Origin: Procambarus clarkii
Taxonomy: Eukaryota > Arthropoda > Malacostraca > Decapoda > Cambaridae
DNA length: 64,000 nucleotides
Direction of reading: 5' to 3'
Assembly: GCF_040958095.1 (NCBI RefSeq)
Contig: NC_091151.1
Location: forward strand, 3,751,514 to 3,815,513
This document shows positions 1 through 10,279 of this stretch, piece by piece; position 1 is the first letter of the stretch, and each line of letters opens with the position of its first letter. The position numbers and the translations under genes are program-made. The notes below the pieces were generated by a model that worked only from the letters and a program-made list of their open reading frames with translations, was not told where the DNA came from and did not search any database.

Positions 1-506
1 GGGGACCATTCAGGCTTGTTTGCATTTGTGTTCCTCACGTGTGCCCCAAAGAATGAGGTGATTTGATAAAAATGCTATGCCCAAGATTACCATCCGAGTG
101 CCGGCGGGGAAGTGGTTCATATAGCCTCGGCTATCACTTCCTTATGTCCGGTCGTGATGGTCAAGCGGATTAAGGCGTCCCTGTACATACCAGTTGTGGG
201 AGTATGGGTTCGAGTCACTTCTGGGGTGTGAGTTTTCAGTTGTATATAGTCCTGGGGACCATTCAGGCTTGTTTGCATTTGTGTTCCTCACGTGTGCCCC
301 AAAGAATGAGGTGATTTGATAAAAATGCTATGCCCAAGATTACCATCCGAGTGCCGGCGGGGAAGTGGTTCATATAGCCTCGGCTATCACTTCCTTATGT
401 CCGGTCGTGATGGTCAAGCGGATTAAGGCGTCCCTGTACATACCAGTTGTGGGAGTATGGGTTCGAGTCACTTCTGGGGTGTGAGTTTTCAGTTGTATAT
501 AGTCCT
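1..506 (+). repeat. Tandem 253-bp tRNA-like SINE units (two full copies)
   Basis: The unit starting at base 1 recurs at 254 and a third partial unit starts at 507, so the period is exactly 253 bp; the copies look identical by eye. Each unit has a box-B-like GGTTCGAGTCAC and, upstream, a box-A-like GATGGTCAAGCGGATTAAGG, which suggests a tRNA-derived RNA polymerase III element. A diverged copy lies in reverse orientation at 14127-14395, so this is a dispersed family and not just a local satellite. Seen: period, boxes and second locus. Inferred: SINE identity. The first copy may continue left of the window. Confidence 0.7.
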
Positions 507-526
507 GGGGACCATTCAGGCTTGTT

Positions 527-655
527 TGCATATATGTTTATATATATATATTAGGTTAGGTTTGGTAGGGTTGGTTAGTTATCATATATCTACGTATAAC
601 TAGCTAGTTTTACCTTTATATATATATTATTTATATATATATATTATATAAAAAG
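527..655. repeat. AT-rich low-complexity DNA
   Basis: TA-dinucleotide tracts with a short TTAGG-like run, lying between the SINE array and the inverted-end element. No gene is visible. Confidence 0.6.
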
Positions 656-865
656 TTTGTGAGGAAGACCTCTGGTGCCAATGTGGGGACCCATAGCCTC
701 GGAGAAGAAAATAAAAAGTATTCAGAGGAGACCTTGTGGTCACTCACTAAACACTAATATTATCTTCTACCACCCCCATTCTTTTGTATGTACACATATA
801 TTTGCTTTATTTGAACTTTGTTACAAAGAGGGAGTTACATATAGGTTACAAAGATGGTTATCATA

Positions 866-1345
866 TATTATTTATATATATATATTATTTATATATATTA
901 TTTATATATATATATATATATTAATATATATATATTATTTATATATAAATATATTATTTATATATAAATATATTATTTATATATAAATATATATATATAT
1001 ATAAATTAATATATATACTATTACACTACATTCTTATGTATTACACTAATATATATATATATATATATATTATATAAATTATTTATATATATATTATATA
1101 TATAATTATATAGGTCATATGTTTTTGTATTTTTGCTGATTTGTTAGTAAATAATAAAAGAAATATAAATTATTTGATTTTTTACCCTTAAATTGGTTTT
1201 AATATTTAAATTGAAAACACTAATATAATATAAAAAAATATAAGAAAAATAATAATAAATTATAAAATAAAATATAATAAAAATAATATAATATAATATA
1301 AAATATAATTTAATTTCAAGAAATTTAACTTTAAACACAAAGATG
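866..1345. repeat. TA/ATT-rich low-complexity tract
   Basis: Almost pure A/T with runs of TATATA, ATATTATTT and AATATAAT. Open frames here, rich in I, Y and F, are composition artefacts. No gene is visible. Confidence 0.8.
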
Positions 1346-1435
1346 TGAAAAGGGTTCAGATAAGGCTCAAACCTTTCACAAGAGATTCATATTGGTGTAT
1401 GAATGGATTATGAATGACTCATGTTAGGAGTGTAA

Positions 1436-1586
1436 GTTGCCACAACATCTCAAATTAGTGTTAGATACATATGTCTTGGTTATAAGTTTTGGAAACCTAT
1501 TTAAGTCCACACACAATATCGTATCTGATACGATAAAACAAACGTTTCCAATACTTTCAAATACTTTCCAGATATGTTGTGGCAAC
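1436..1586. mobile_element. Candidate MITE with 13-bp perfect terminal inverted repeats
   Basis: GTTGCCACAACAT at 1436-1448 is the exact reverse complement of 1574-1586. The 151-bp interior has no coding capacity but holds an inner palindrome, TCGTATCTGATACGA, near 1518-1534. No clear target-site duplication is seen. It lies just upstream of the retroelement ORF and probably interrupts its 5' part. Confidence 0.45.
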
Positions 1587-1596
1587 CTAAAATTGT

Positions 1597-2607
1597 TTGC
1601 TGGGAACGCAAATCGCTGTTCCAGCCTTCCTGTCCTCCTTATCAGCATCCGACAACCTTGTGAAGGAAATTCTACCTGCCCACTTACATCAGCTGGCAGG
1701 TGTACATGATCCCAATTTTACACGGTGTGCCACAGAGTGGGCCTCTCGTGCAGGCCCATCACCTCAACCACCATCCCCAAAAGCCCACAAGCAATCTAGC
1801 TTGGATGGCCCCATTGTAGACCAAGTTGCTGCAGAGTGCCTGGGTGCTGCAACAACACAACACGACATTGCTCGACTCACAGCAGTAGCAGCCCCACATG
1901 CAGGGGATTTCCTGTTAGCAACCCCAACGTCGGCAACTGGCACGCGTCTCGCACCACACGCCCTCCGAATTGCTGTGGCCCTCCGCCTTGCTGCCCCAAT
2001 CCACACCAGATATAGGTGTATTTGCGGCGAGGTGGTGGCTGACAGGTACGGCCACCATGGCCTACTCTGCCAAAGCACAGGGGGATGGCACTCGAGGCAC
2101 AGTGAAGTTAACGACATCATCAAGAGGAGCCTCACCACAGCTGGATGCCCAGCTGAAAGAGAGCCCCGTTACCTACCGCCCCGTAACTCTGATGCTCTTA
2201 TTGGTCGCCCGGATGGTATCACAGTGAACCCCTGGAAAAATGGCAAGCAGTTGTTATGGGACTACACGTGCGTATCAACCCTGGCTAACACCTACATTAA
2301 CCTCAGTGTTGCACAACCAGGTGGCGCTGCCACCCACAGGGAAGCAGCCAAATCCCGTAAGTATAGAGAACTGGATCACCGCTACAATTTTGTCCCCATT
2401 GCTTCTGAGACACTCGGCGCCTAGGGTAAAAGTGCTACCAGTTTTTTGAAGGAACTGGGTTCTAGGCTCATTGAAACAACAAGGGACCCAAGAGCTGCAA
2501 ACTTTCTTTTCCAGCGCCTCAGTGTGGCGATACAGAGGGGAAATGCGCACTGCATCCTGGGTTCCTGCCTGCCATCTGAGGAGCTGGAGGAACTCGACAA
2601 CCTATGA
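1597..2607 (+). pseudogene. C-terminal part of a reverse-transcriptase polyprotein, PD-(D/E)XK-like, one internal stop
   Basis: A single frame runs from 1597 to a TGA at 2605-2607, broken by one in-frame TAG at 2422-2424. Before the stop there are about 275 residues with a Cys/His motif (CICG at residue ~142, then GHHGLLC, RHSEVND) followed by RPDG at ~210 and WDYT near 225. RPDG...WDxT resembles the active-site core of a restriction-like (PD-(D/E)XK) nuclease. After the stop the frame continues with the features common in this family's tail (FLKELGSRL, QRLSVAIQRGNA). I recognise this as the C-terminal region of retroelement proteins found in many invertebrates; no reverse-transcriptase motifs are visible here, so the copy is 5'-truncated. 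The start given is only the first Met in the frame. The nuclease assignment is inference. Confidence 0.55.
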
Positions 2608-2818
2608 TAACCATCTTTTTAACCCATATGTAACTCCTTTTTTGTAACAAAGTTCAAATATAGTAAATATATACGTGTACATACAAAAGAATGTGGGCGG
2701 TAGAAGATAATATTAGTGTTCAGTGAGAAACCACAAGGTCTCCTCTGAATACTTTTTATTTTCTTCTCCGAGGCTATGGGTCCCCACGTTGGCACCAGAG
2801 GTGGTACCCTCACAAACT

Positions 2819-2831
2819 CATATATATATAC

Positions 2832-2897
<66 letters not shown>
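2819..2897. repeat. (TA)n microsatellite
   Basis: Nearly pure TA dinucleotide repeat immediately left of the foldback MITE. Confidence 0.95.
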
Positions 2898-2900
<3 letters not shown>

Positions 2901-3295
2901 GTACCTAGTAGCCAGAACGCACTTCTATGCCTACTATTCAAGGCCCGATTTGCCTAATAAGCCAAGTTTTCATGAATTAGTATATTTTCTCTAATATTTT
3001 TGTTATGAAATTATAAAGCTACCCATTTCATTACGTATGAGGTCAACTTTTTTTTATTGGAGTTAAAATTAATTTAGATATATGACCGAACCTAACCAAC
3101 CCTACCTAACCTAACCTAACCTATCCTTATCGGTTAGGTTAGGTTAGGTAGCCGAAAACGTTAGGTTAGGTTAGGTTAGGTAGGTTAGGTAGTCGAAAAA
3201 TAAATAATTCATGAAAACTTGGCTTATTAGGCAAATCGGGGCTTGAATAGTAGGCATAGAAGTGTGTTCTGGCTACTAGGTACGACATATATTAT
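2890..3295. mobile_element. Foldback MITE with ~90-bp terminal inverted repeats
   Basis: The left arm, beginning TGTCGTACCTAGTAGCC near 2896, is repeated as the reverse complement ending GGCTACTAGGTACGACA near 3287; the arms stay similar for about 90 bp. The interior contains TTAGG/CCTAA runs (3090-3190). Both sides are TA tracts, so a TA target is plausible but cannot be distinguished from the microsatellite. A one-ended copy lies at 60091-60262. No transposase is present, so it is non-autonomous. Confidence 0.75.
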
Positions 3296-3310
3296 ATAAT
3301 ATATATATAT

Positions 3311-5992
3311 ATATTAAATATGACCGAAAAAGTAAGATTAATAATTCTAACACGAATTTTCTCAATCTTTCGTACATTTCTTTTCACTGTTGGTGGTAAT
3401 TCAAAAATCAATTCTCCAAAATTCATTTTTATTTCTAGTCTGACGCGACACTTGAGCGCGTTTCGTAAAACTTATTACATTTTCAAAGACTTTAGTTAAC
3501 ACATACACAACTGAATAGAACTTACACATCTCCGATTTTGTTTATATCTACATTTGAGTGAGGTGGATGGGGTGAGGTGGTATTTAATAAGGTATTAATT
3601 TCATCAACACAAGCCAGAACATGAAACAATGGGTATTGAATAGAAGTGAATTGTAGAAAGCCTATTGGTCCATATTTCTTGATGCTTCTATATTGGAGCG
3701 GAGTCTTGAGGTGGGTAGAATATAGTTGTGCATTAATTGGCTGTTGATTGCTGGTGTTGACTTCTTGATGTGTAATGCCTCGCAAACGTCAAGCCGCCTG
3801 CTATCGCTGTATCTATCGATGATTTCTGTGTTGTTTACTAGGATTTCTCTGGCGATGGTTTGGTTGTGGGAAGAGATTATATGTTCCTTAATGGAGCCCT
3901 GTTCCTTATGCATCGTTAAACGCCTAGAAAGAAAAGTTGTTGTCTTGCCTATATACTGGGTTTTTTGGAGCTTACAGTCCCCAAGTGGGCATTTGAAGGC
4001 ATAGACGACGTTAGACTCTTTAAAGCGTTCTGTTTTGTGTCTGGAGAGTTTCTCATGAGTAGGCTGGCCGTTTTTCTGGTTTTATAGTAAATCGTCAGTT
4101 GTATCCTCTGATTTTTGTCTGTAGGGATAACGTTTCTATTAGCAATATCTTTCAGGACCCTTTCCTCCGTTTTATGAGCTGTGGAAAAGAAGTTCCTGTA
4201 AAATAGTCTAATAGGGGGTATAGGTGCTGTGTTAGTTGTCTCTTCAGAGGTTGCATGGCGTTTCACTTCCTTCTTATGATGTCTTCACGAAACCATTGGA
4301 GAAGCCGTTGTTGACTAGGACCTGCCTTACCCTACAGAGTTCTTCGTCGACTTGCTTCCATTCTGAGCTGTGGCTGAGAGCACGGTCGACATGCGTTAAC
4401 AACACTCCTCTTGTACCTATCTGGGCAGTCGCTTTGGCATTAGGCACATTCCTATGTTGTTTCCTTAGTATAGACTGCAGTGTGGAAACCTCCGCTCTTT
4501 CCATGACTGTTACATCTAGAAATGGCAGCTTCCATCCTTTTCCATCTCGTAAGTGAAACGCAACACACTCCGCTAAATGTCTCCTTCACTCCTGCAGATG
4601 TCTGACATCAGGTACCTGTGTAAAAATGTCAACATACCTGCAGTATATGGCCGGTTTCAAGTTCATGTCGACTAAGACCTTTTGTTCGATGGTACCCATG
4701 TAGAAGTTCGCAAACAGGACACCTAGGGGAGAACCCATGGCGACCCTATCTACTTGCTTATACATGTGCCCATCCGGGCTCAAGAAGGGTGACTCTTTAG
4801 TACAAGCTTGGAGTAGTTTCCTTAGAATGTTTGCTGGTATGTCAAGAGGAGTACAGGCCAGATCACGATACACTCTGTCCGCTATCATCCCGATTGTTTC
4901 ATCCACAGGTACGTTGGTAAAGTGATTCTACGTCCAACGTGGCTCTTCTCCCTGTGGCCCGTGTTCTTCGCAATAAGTCAACAAATTCCTTTGGAGACTT
5001 CAGGCTGAAGGCGCAAGGGACATAAGGAGTCAGCAAGCCGTTGAGTCGCTTCCCAGTCTGTATGTAGGTGTGGGTATCTGGCTGATAATTGGCCGAAGTG
5101 GGTTTCCAGGCTTGTGTGTCTTGACATTTCCATGCGCGTATCCAGGTTTGTATTCCCCAATAATCTTTGGCAGGTGGAGTCCGTATTTCTTGGCGTTTAC
5201 AGTTTCGATCAATTTGTTGACCTTTGCTTTCAATTCGGCTGTAGTGTCCTTCGTTACCCTTTGGAATTTAGTTTGGTCAGAGAGTATGAGGTTCATTTTC
5301 GCCAGATATTCGTCTTTTTTAAGAATGACGTATATTGGCGACTATCACCTCTCCTGACGACTATCTCCTTTTTCTCACGAAGGCTCTTAGCTGCCGCTTT
5401 GAGCTCGGGGGACAGTATGGTGCTTCTGTAGTTGCCTCGATTCTTTCTCCTTCTGAGATAATTTCTGCTTGTAAGGTGTCCTTGGTGGCTACCTTCTTTT
5501 GTGTCTCGAGGTCGAATATGTCGTCCAACAGGATTTCCAACTTCAATTTCCGGGCCATCTCACTCGGTCTGGACATAACGTGACAGTTTATACCCAGATA
5601 TAGGAGAGTGACTTGGTCCTCAGTGAGGTTGATTCCTGCAAGGTTCAGGAAGCCGTCTCTCGGTCGTGGAATTGCTATAGGTCCTCCATATAATGTTGTT
5701 AGTTTCTTGATTATCCTGGTTTCGGTGCTGAGGTGATGTCGATCTGTGAGGATGTCGAGGTGTTGCTCGATGCGAGTACGGAGACTTTCGTCGATGTTGC
5801 TGTTTCTCCATTGGTTTGTAGCATGAAGTAGTTGCGTTTTGTTGTCTTTGATTTCATTTTCTGCTTTGTGTATCTGATTTCGAATCAGGTCTCGGCGATA
5901 TTTTATCGTGAAGGCTTGATTCCTTGCTGCTGGGTCATGCGTTTTAATATTAGTATATTTTGGTAGCAGTCTTTCCTGTAGACATATTATTA
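3311..5992 (-). pseudogene. Penelope-like retroelement, copy A (RT plus GIY-YIG endonuclease), frameshifted
   Basis: Read on the minus strand, the order is an N-terminal region (5361-5950, with PRPRDGFLNL and LDDIFDLETQKK), reverse-transcriptase pieces (5030-5296 with KTHKPGNPLRPI; 4586-4906 with GSPLGVLFANFYMG and YCRYVD), then a C-terminal endonuclease (3662-4020) with a QYIGKT-type GIY-YIG core and a conserved HIKKSTPAINSQLMHNYI tail. This RT-then-GIY-YIG order is that of canonical Penelope-like elements. The frame is broken at several places, and the catalytic YVDD reads YVDI after a small deletion, so the copy is dead. Its noncoding end (3311-3520) is repeated at 5993-6200, making a tandem arrangement with copy B. 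Confidence 0.85.
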
Positions 5993-6868
5993 AATGTGAC
6001 CGAAAAAGTAAGATTAATAATTCTAACACGAATTTTCTCAATATTTCTTATGTTTTTTTTTTCACTGTCGATGGTAATTGAAAAACCAGTTCTCCAAAAT
6101 TCATTTTTATTTCTAGTCTGACGCGACACGAACGCGTTTCGTAGTAACTTATTACATTTTCAAAGACTTTAGTTTACACACACACAACTATAACCTGCAA
6201 ACAGATTTCTTACTATGCTACAATTCAAACGGCTTTTCATTTTATATACCTGCATTTGGGTGAGGTGATATGTTACAACAGTTTTGCATGAGGTGAAAAC
6301 AAGCTTTCAACACAAGATAGAACACGAAATATTGGGCAATATTGGGTAAAGTTAAAGGGGAAGAATGGAAGTAAATGCAAAGGGCCTATTGGACCATATT
6401 TCTTGATGCTTCTATATTGGTGCGGAGTCTTGAAGTGGGTAAAATATAGTTGTGCATTAATTGGCTGTTGATTGCTGGTGTTGACTTCTTAATGTGTAGT
6501 GCCTCACAGATATCAAGCCGCCTGCTATCGCTGTATCTATCAATGATTTCCGTGTTTTTTGTTAAGACTTCTCTGGTGATGGTCTGGTTGTGGGAAGAGA
6601 TTATATGTTCCTTAATGGAGCCCTGTTGCTTATGCATCGTTAATCGCCTGGAAAGAGATGTTGTTGTCTTGCCTATATACTGAGTTCTATGAGCTTACAG
6701 TCCCCAAGTGGGCATTTGAAGGCATAGACGACATTGGTCTCTTTCAAAGCGTTCTGCTTTGTGTCTGGAGAGTTTCTCATGAGTAGGTTGGCAGTTTTCT
6801 TGGTTTTATAGTAAATCGTCAATTGTATCATCTGATTTTTGTCTGTAGGAATAACGTTTCTATCTACA
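5993..6868 (-). pseudogene. Penelope-like element, copy B (3' portion only)
   Basis: The minus-strand end beginning at 5993 closely matches the end of copy A, followed on the minus strand by the endonuclease tail at 6386-6637 (LTMHKQQGSIKEH, LDICEALHIKK) and part of the preceding linker to about 6868. The RT is absent. It is head-to-tail with copy A, the tandem layout often seen for Penelope elements. Confidence 0.8.
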
Positions 6869-6948
6869 CTTGGGGACTGTAAGCCTGAAAGAACTCAGTA
6901 TATAGGCAAGACAACAACATCTCTTTCCAGGCGATTAACGATGCATAA
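6868..6948 (+). repeat. Inverted Penelope endonuclease fragment
   Basis: On the plus strand this ~80 bp encodes the start of the same GIY-YIG domain (LGDCK, TQYIGKT, SRRLTMHKQ) that copy B encodes on the minus strand at about 6622-6710. It is therefore an inverted partial copy, joined directly to the truncated gypsy RNase H at about 6948. Confidence 0.75.
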
Positions 6949-8520
6949 GCAACGTCAGTCGTTGGTTGGAGTTCCTCATCTTGTACAAAAAGGTCAGAGG
7001 GCTGTGATCTGTGAACACAAGAACAGGTCTCTCCCCTCCTCCCACGTACACGTCGAAGTGCTTCAGGGCCATTACTAAAGCCAAAGCCTCCTTCTCGACG
7101 GTACTATAGGCACGCTGGTATTTCACACATTTCTTGGAGTAGAAAGCTACTGGCCTATGTACCTCACTCCTCTCTTGGGCCAACATGGCCCCTATCCCAA
7201 CGTCGCTGTCATCCACGTACAGGATGAATCTGGCTGAGAAATCTGGGGATATTAATACTGGGGCCTCCATCAATAGTTTCTTGGTCTTCTCAAAAGACTC
7301 CTGGCAGGCCTCTCCCCATTTCCATCGCACATTCTTGGAGAGTAGCTCGGTCAGGGGATGCACTACCGTGGAAAAATTCTTGCAGAACCCACGACAGTAT
7401 CCTATCATCCCCAGATACCTCAACAACTCCTTACGCGTCCTGGGCACGGGGTACTCCCTAATGGCTGACACTTTGTGATCTACAGGGGTTACTTCTCCTT
7501 GGCCGATGACGAAGCCTAGGTACTCTAAGTGGGCCTTCCCAAACTCGCTCTTGGTTAAGTTTACGGTTAAGTTAGCCTCCTCTAGCCTCCTGAACAATTC
7601 TTTGAGTCTTTCCAGGTGTGTCTTCCAATCGTCGGCGTACACGACGATGTCATCGATGTATACTGTGCAGCTTTCGGCCCCCCTTAGCAACTCATTCATC
7701 ATGCGCTGGAAACAACTACCGCTGTTTTTCATTCCGAAGGGTAACACCTTGTATTGGTACAGCCCGTCCGGTGTTACGAAAGCTGATATCTTCCTGGCCT
7801 CGGGAGTCAATGAGATCTGGTAGTACCCCTTGAGCAGATCGACCTTGGATACATATCTTGCACTGCCCACCTGGTCGATGCAATCGCTCACCCTTGGCAT
7901 GGGGTGGGAATCTGCCACAGTAATGGAGTTCACCTTTCTGTAGTCTGTACAAAAGCGGAATGTACCATCGCTTTTCTTCACTGACAAGCATGGGGAACTC
8001 CACTCACTGTTGCTAGGCTCTGCAAGGTCGTTCTCAAGGAGATACTCCACCTCCTTCCTCATCAGCTCTCGCTTCTCTGGGCTTACCCTATAAGCGCTCT
8101 GTTTGATGGGCCTGGCGTCCCTCACCTCTACCTCGTGCGTTACACTCTTGTGTCGTCGGGGCACGTCGGTAAAGAGAGAGGCATTCTCCCTTAATAGGTT
8201 CGTCAGGTCCACGCTTTGCTGTCCTTCCAGGTGTTGTAGCTTGTCCTCGATCTTCGCCAAACTCTCCGAATTGGTGAGACGGGTGCCGTCCGCCCTGGAC
8301 CACTTTCCTTCCTCCTCTGGAAGTCCCTGATCCACTTGCATGCACAAAATCATCTTCTGCTGGGGGTTTCGAGTCATCGTTCCGTCCTGCTCAGCGGCTC
8401 CTCCTTCCTCAGGGAAGAAAGGCTTCAGGCGGTCGACATGACACACCAGTGTCTTGCGGGGTCTATCCGGCTTACCGATTTCATACGTTACAGGACCCAA
8501 CCGCCGTAGCACCTGGTACG
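6949..8520 (-). CDS. pol: Gypsy-type Pol: GPY/F end, reverse transcriptase and truncated RNase H
   Basis: One long minus-strand frame of about 520 residues. It opens with the end of an integrase GPY/F module (RRLGPVTYEI, then HVDRLKPF). Next comes a linker, then reverse transcriptase with SEWSSPCLSVKKSDG, FCTDYRKVNSITV, VDLLKGYYQI, LPFGMKNSGSCFQRMM and the catalytic YIDD. RNase H follows (LYVDDSDVGIGAML, TVEKEALALVMALKHF, FTDHSPL) and is cut off at 6948 by the Penelope fragment before its last motif. The first Met at 8512 is not a true start; the frame is the continuation of the integrase frame after a frameshift. Having RT downstream of integrase is unusual for Ty3/gypsy elements and is the order described for Gmr1-type elements. 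Confidence 0.88.
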
Positions 8521-9673
8521 GTCACTCGGCTCTTATCCGGCAGCAATACCATCACCTGGGACCCAACCTGGAACTCTCTCGCGGCATAGCCTTCTTGTCA
8601 TACCATTCCGACATCTTACGCTGTGCCTCCTTCAGATGTTTTCCTGCTAGTTCCTTTGCTAAAGTGAGACGCTCCTTGAACTTCTGAACGTACTCGTTGA
8701 CCGTCCCCACGGTCACTCCTGGTGTCCATTGTTCCTTCAGCATGGACAGAGGACTTCGCACCTCATGTCCATACACCAGCTGGAACGGTGAGAAACCTAA
8801 CGACTCTACCACTGCGTTACGTATGGCAAACAACGCAGGGTATACTGCCTCATCCCACTCAGCTCCCTGCTCTGCGCAGAACACTCTCAGAACGGTCTTC
8901 AAGGTGGAGTGAAACCTTTCGATCGCCCCTTGCGACTGCGGTCGGTAGGGCGACGACCGAATCTGAGTCACTCCCCAACTTGTCACGGTCTGTCTGAACC
9001 ATTTGGACTGGAATATACTTCCACAGTCCATCTGAATTTCCCTGGGCATTCCCACCCAAGAGAAAAATCGTTGCAGCTGCTCGGCTACTCCTCTCGACGT
9101 CAAACGCCGCATCAGGATAGCTTCCGGAAATCTGGTCGACGCAGACATTATCGTCATCAGGTAGGTATTTCCTCGTTTCGTCCGTGGCAACGGTCCCACC
9201 CCGTCGACCAACAGACGCTCAAATGCAAGCCCAAACGCAGGAACAGGGACTAACGGGGCCTTTGGTATCGCGGGTTGGCTCTTCCCTGCCTTCTGGCAAG
9301 GTAAGCACGTCTTACAATAATGCCTCACATCGGCGTCCATACCTGGCCAGTAGAAATGATCCATGATCTTACGCAGCGTCTTGGTCACCCCCAGGTGACC
9401 TGCAGAGTCCACAGAGTGCGACAGATCCAACACTGCCGCTCTGCACTGGGCCGGCAACACTACCTGGTGCCTCGTACCTAGAGATTCTTCTCCGGCCTCC
9501 ATCCTCACAGGCCTCCACTGTCTCATCAGCATGCCGTCCTGTATGTAAAAATGAGTGGCCCTCTCAGGACCAACACGTCCTCCTTTGGCCTCGTGAATCA
9601 ATTCGGGGAACTCTATCTGCTGCAACTCCCCAAGACGAGTGCGGTCTACCCCTAGAGAACTGGCGAGGGTCAC
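8521..9673 (-). pseudogene. Gypsy-type integrase placed upstream of RT
   Basis: The minus-strand frame 9673-8552 gives about 373 residues. It contains an HHCC zinc-binding module (LSHSVDSAGHLGV, then YCKTCLPCQ), followed by the DDE core: Asp in VDGVGPLP, Asp in QMDCGSIF and Glu in GAIERFHSTLK, with exactly 35 residues between the second Asp and the Glu. The C-terminal part (YDKKAMPRE) leads after a frameshift at about 8520-8552 into the GPY/F module that begins the downstream RT frame. Integrase therefore reads continuously into RT apart from that lesion. Function in the family: inserting the cDNA into host DNA. Confidence 0.88.
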
Positions 9674-10033
9674 CTGTAACTCACTATCCGGGCTGCCTTT
9701 GCCCTCTACTCGTTCTCAGGGTTCCATGAAGAGGTGATCGATTCCCAGGCTGTCGGACGCCTCCTCTTCAGCCCTATCAGATCCACTCCCTCAGTGTCCG
9801 TCGCACCGCCTCGGAATCACAGCGCATACAGGGAACGCCACCGCGGCGATTCCCTTCTCGTCCCCACAGGCGTCTAACACTCCGCCTTCTCCTTATAGTG
9901 CTCCAAGCACTCCTGCCCTTCACGAGGTTGGGGAGGACACATCCTCCACATGCGTCATTTCCCAAGGATGACTTGTGCCTCCATCTTGGGCATTGTTGCA
10001 CAGACCCCCACCACAAGGGTCTGGCAGCCATAA
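9674..10033 (-). other. Gypsy pol spacer between protease and integrase, decayed
   Basis: Lies between the recognisable protease and integrase blocks. No conserved motif is readable and frames are broken, so it is probably the damaged protease C-terminus plus linker. Nothing else is visible. Confidence 0.4.
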
Positions 10034-10279
10034 TCAGAATTCAGAGTCACCTGGTGTAGAGGCATCCTCACTGGGCCTCCCACAGTGGTCACACTTGCCA
10101 CCCCACACACTGGTACTCTCGTAACCCTCGGGGAACAGGGTTTTGCTCACCAGGGTAAAATCTGCCCCAGTGTCTCTCAATATCTTCACCGGAATGGGGT
10201 CTGCGTCCCCCATCCTTACGGTTCCCTCACACACGAATGGGTGAACTCTTTTCTCGCCACTCAGTAGTTCATCCCGCAC
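10034..10279 (-). pseudogene. Retroviral-type aspartic protease fragment of the gypsy element
   Basis: A minus-strand frame of about 81 residues with the catalytic triad context RDTGADFTLVS (DTGA). It is preceded by a short stretch (DELLSGEKRVHPFVCEG) that overlaps the end of the gag frame by a few bases in another phase. It sits between gag and integrase, as expected for a Pol N-terminus. No second conserved protease loop can be confirmed. Confidence 0.75.

Larger units (their letters stand above)
655..2815 (+). mobile_element. Inverted-end element carrying a retroelement C-terminal domain
   Basis: The segment at 655-865 reappears as its reverse complement at 2608-2815, roughly 210 bp each and about 90% alike by eye. 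Both ends share the run GGGGACCCATAGCCTCGG and a downstream TCTTCTACC. Between them lie AT-rich DNA (870-1330), a small palindromic insertion (1436-1586) and a long reading frame (1597-2607) whose stop abuts the right inverted end. Seen: the inverted ends and the ORF. Inferred: that this is one mobile unit, since no clear target-site duplication is visible and both sides run into TA microsatellite. Inverted ends around a retroelement ORF could also arise from two opposed copies of one 3' end. Confidence 0.5.
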
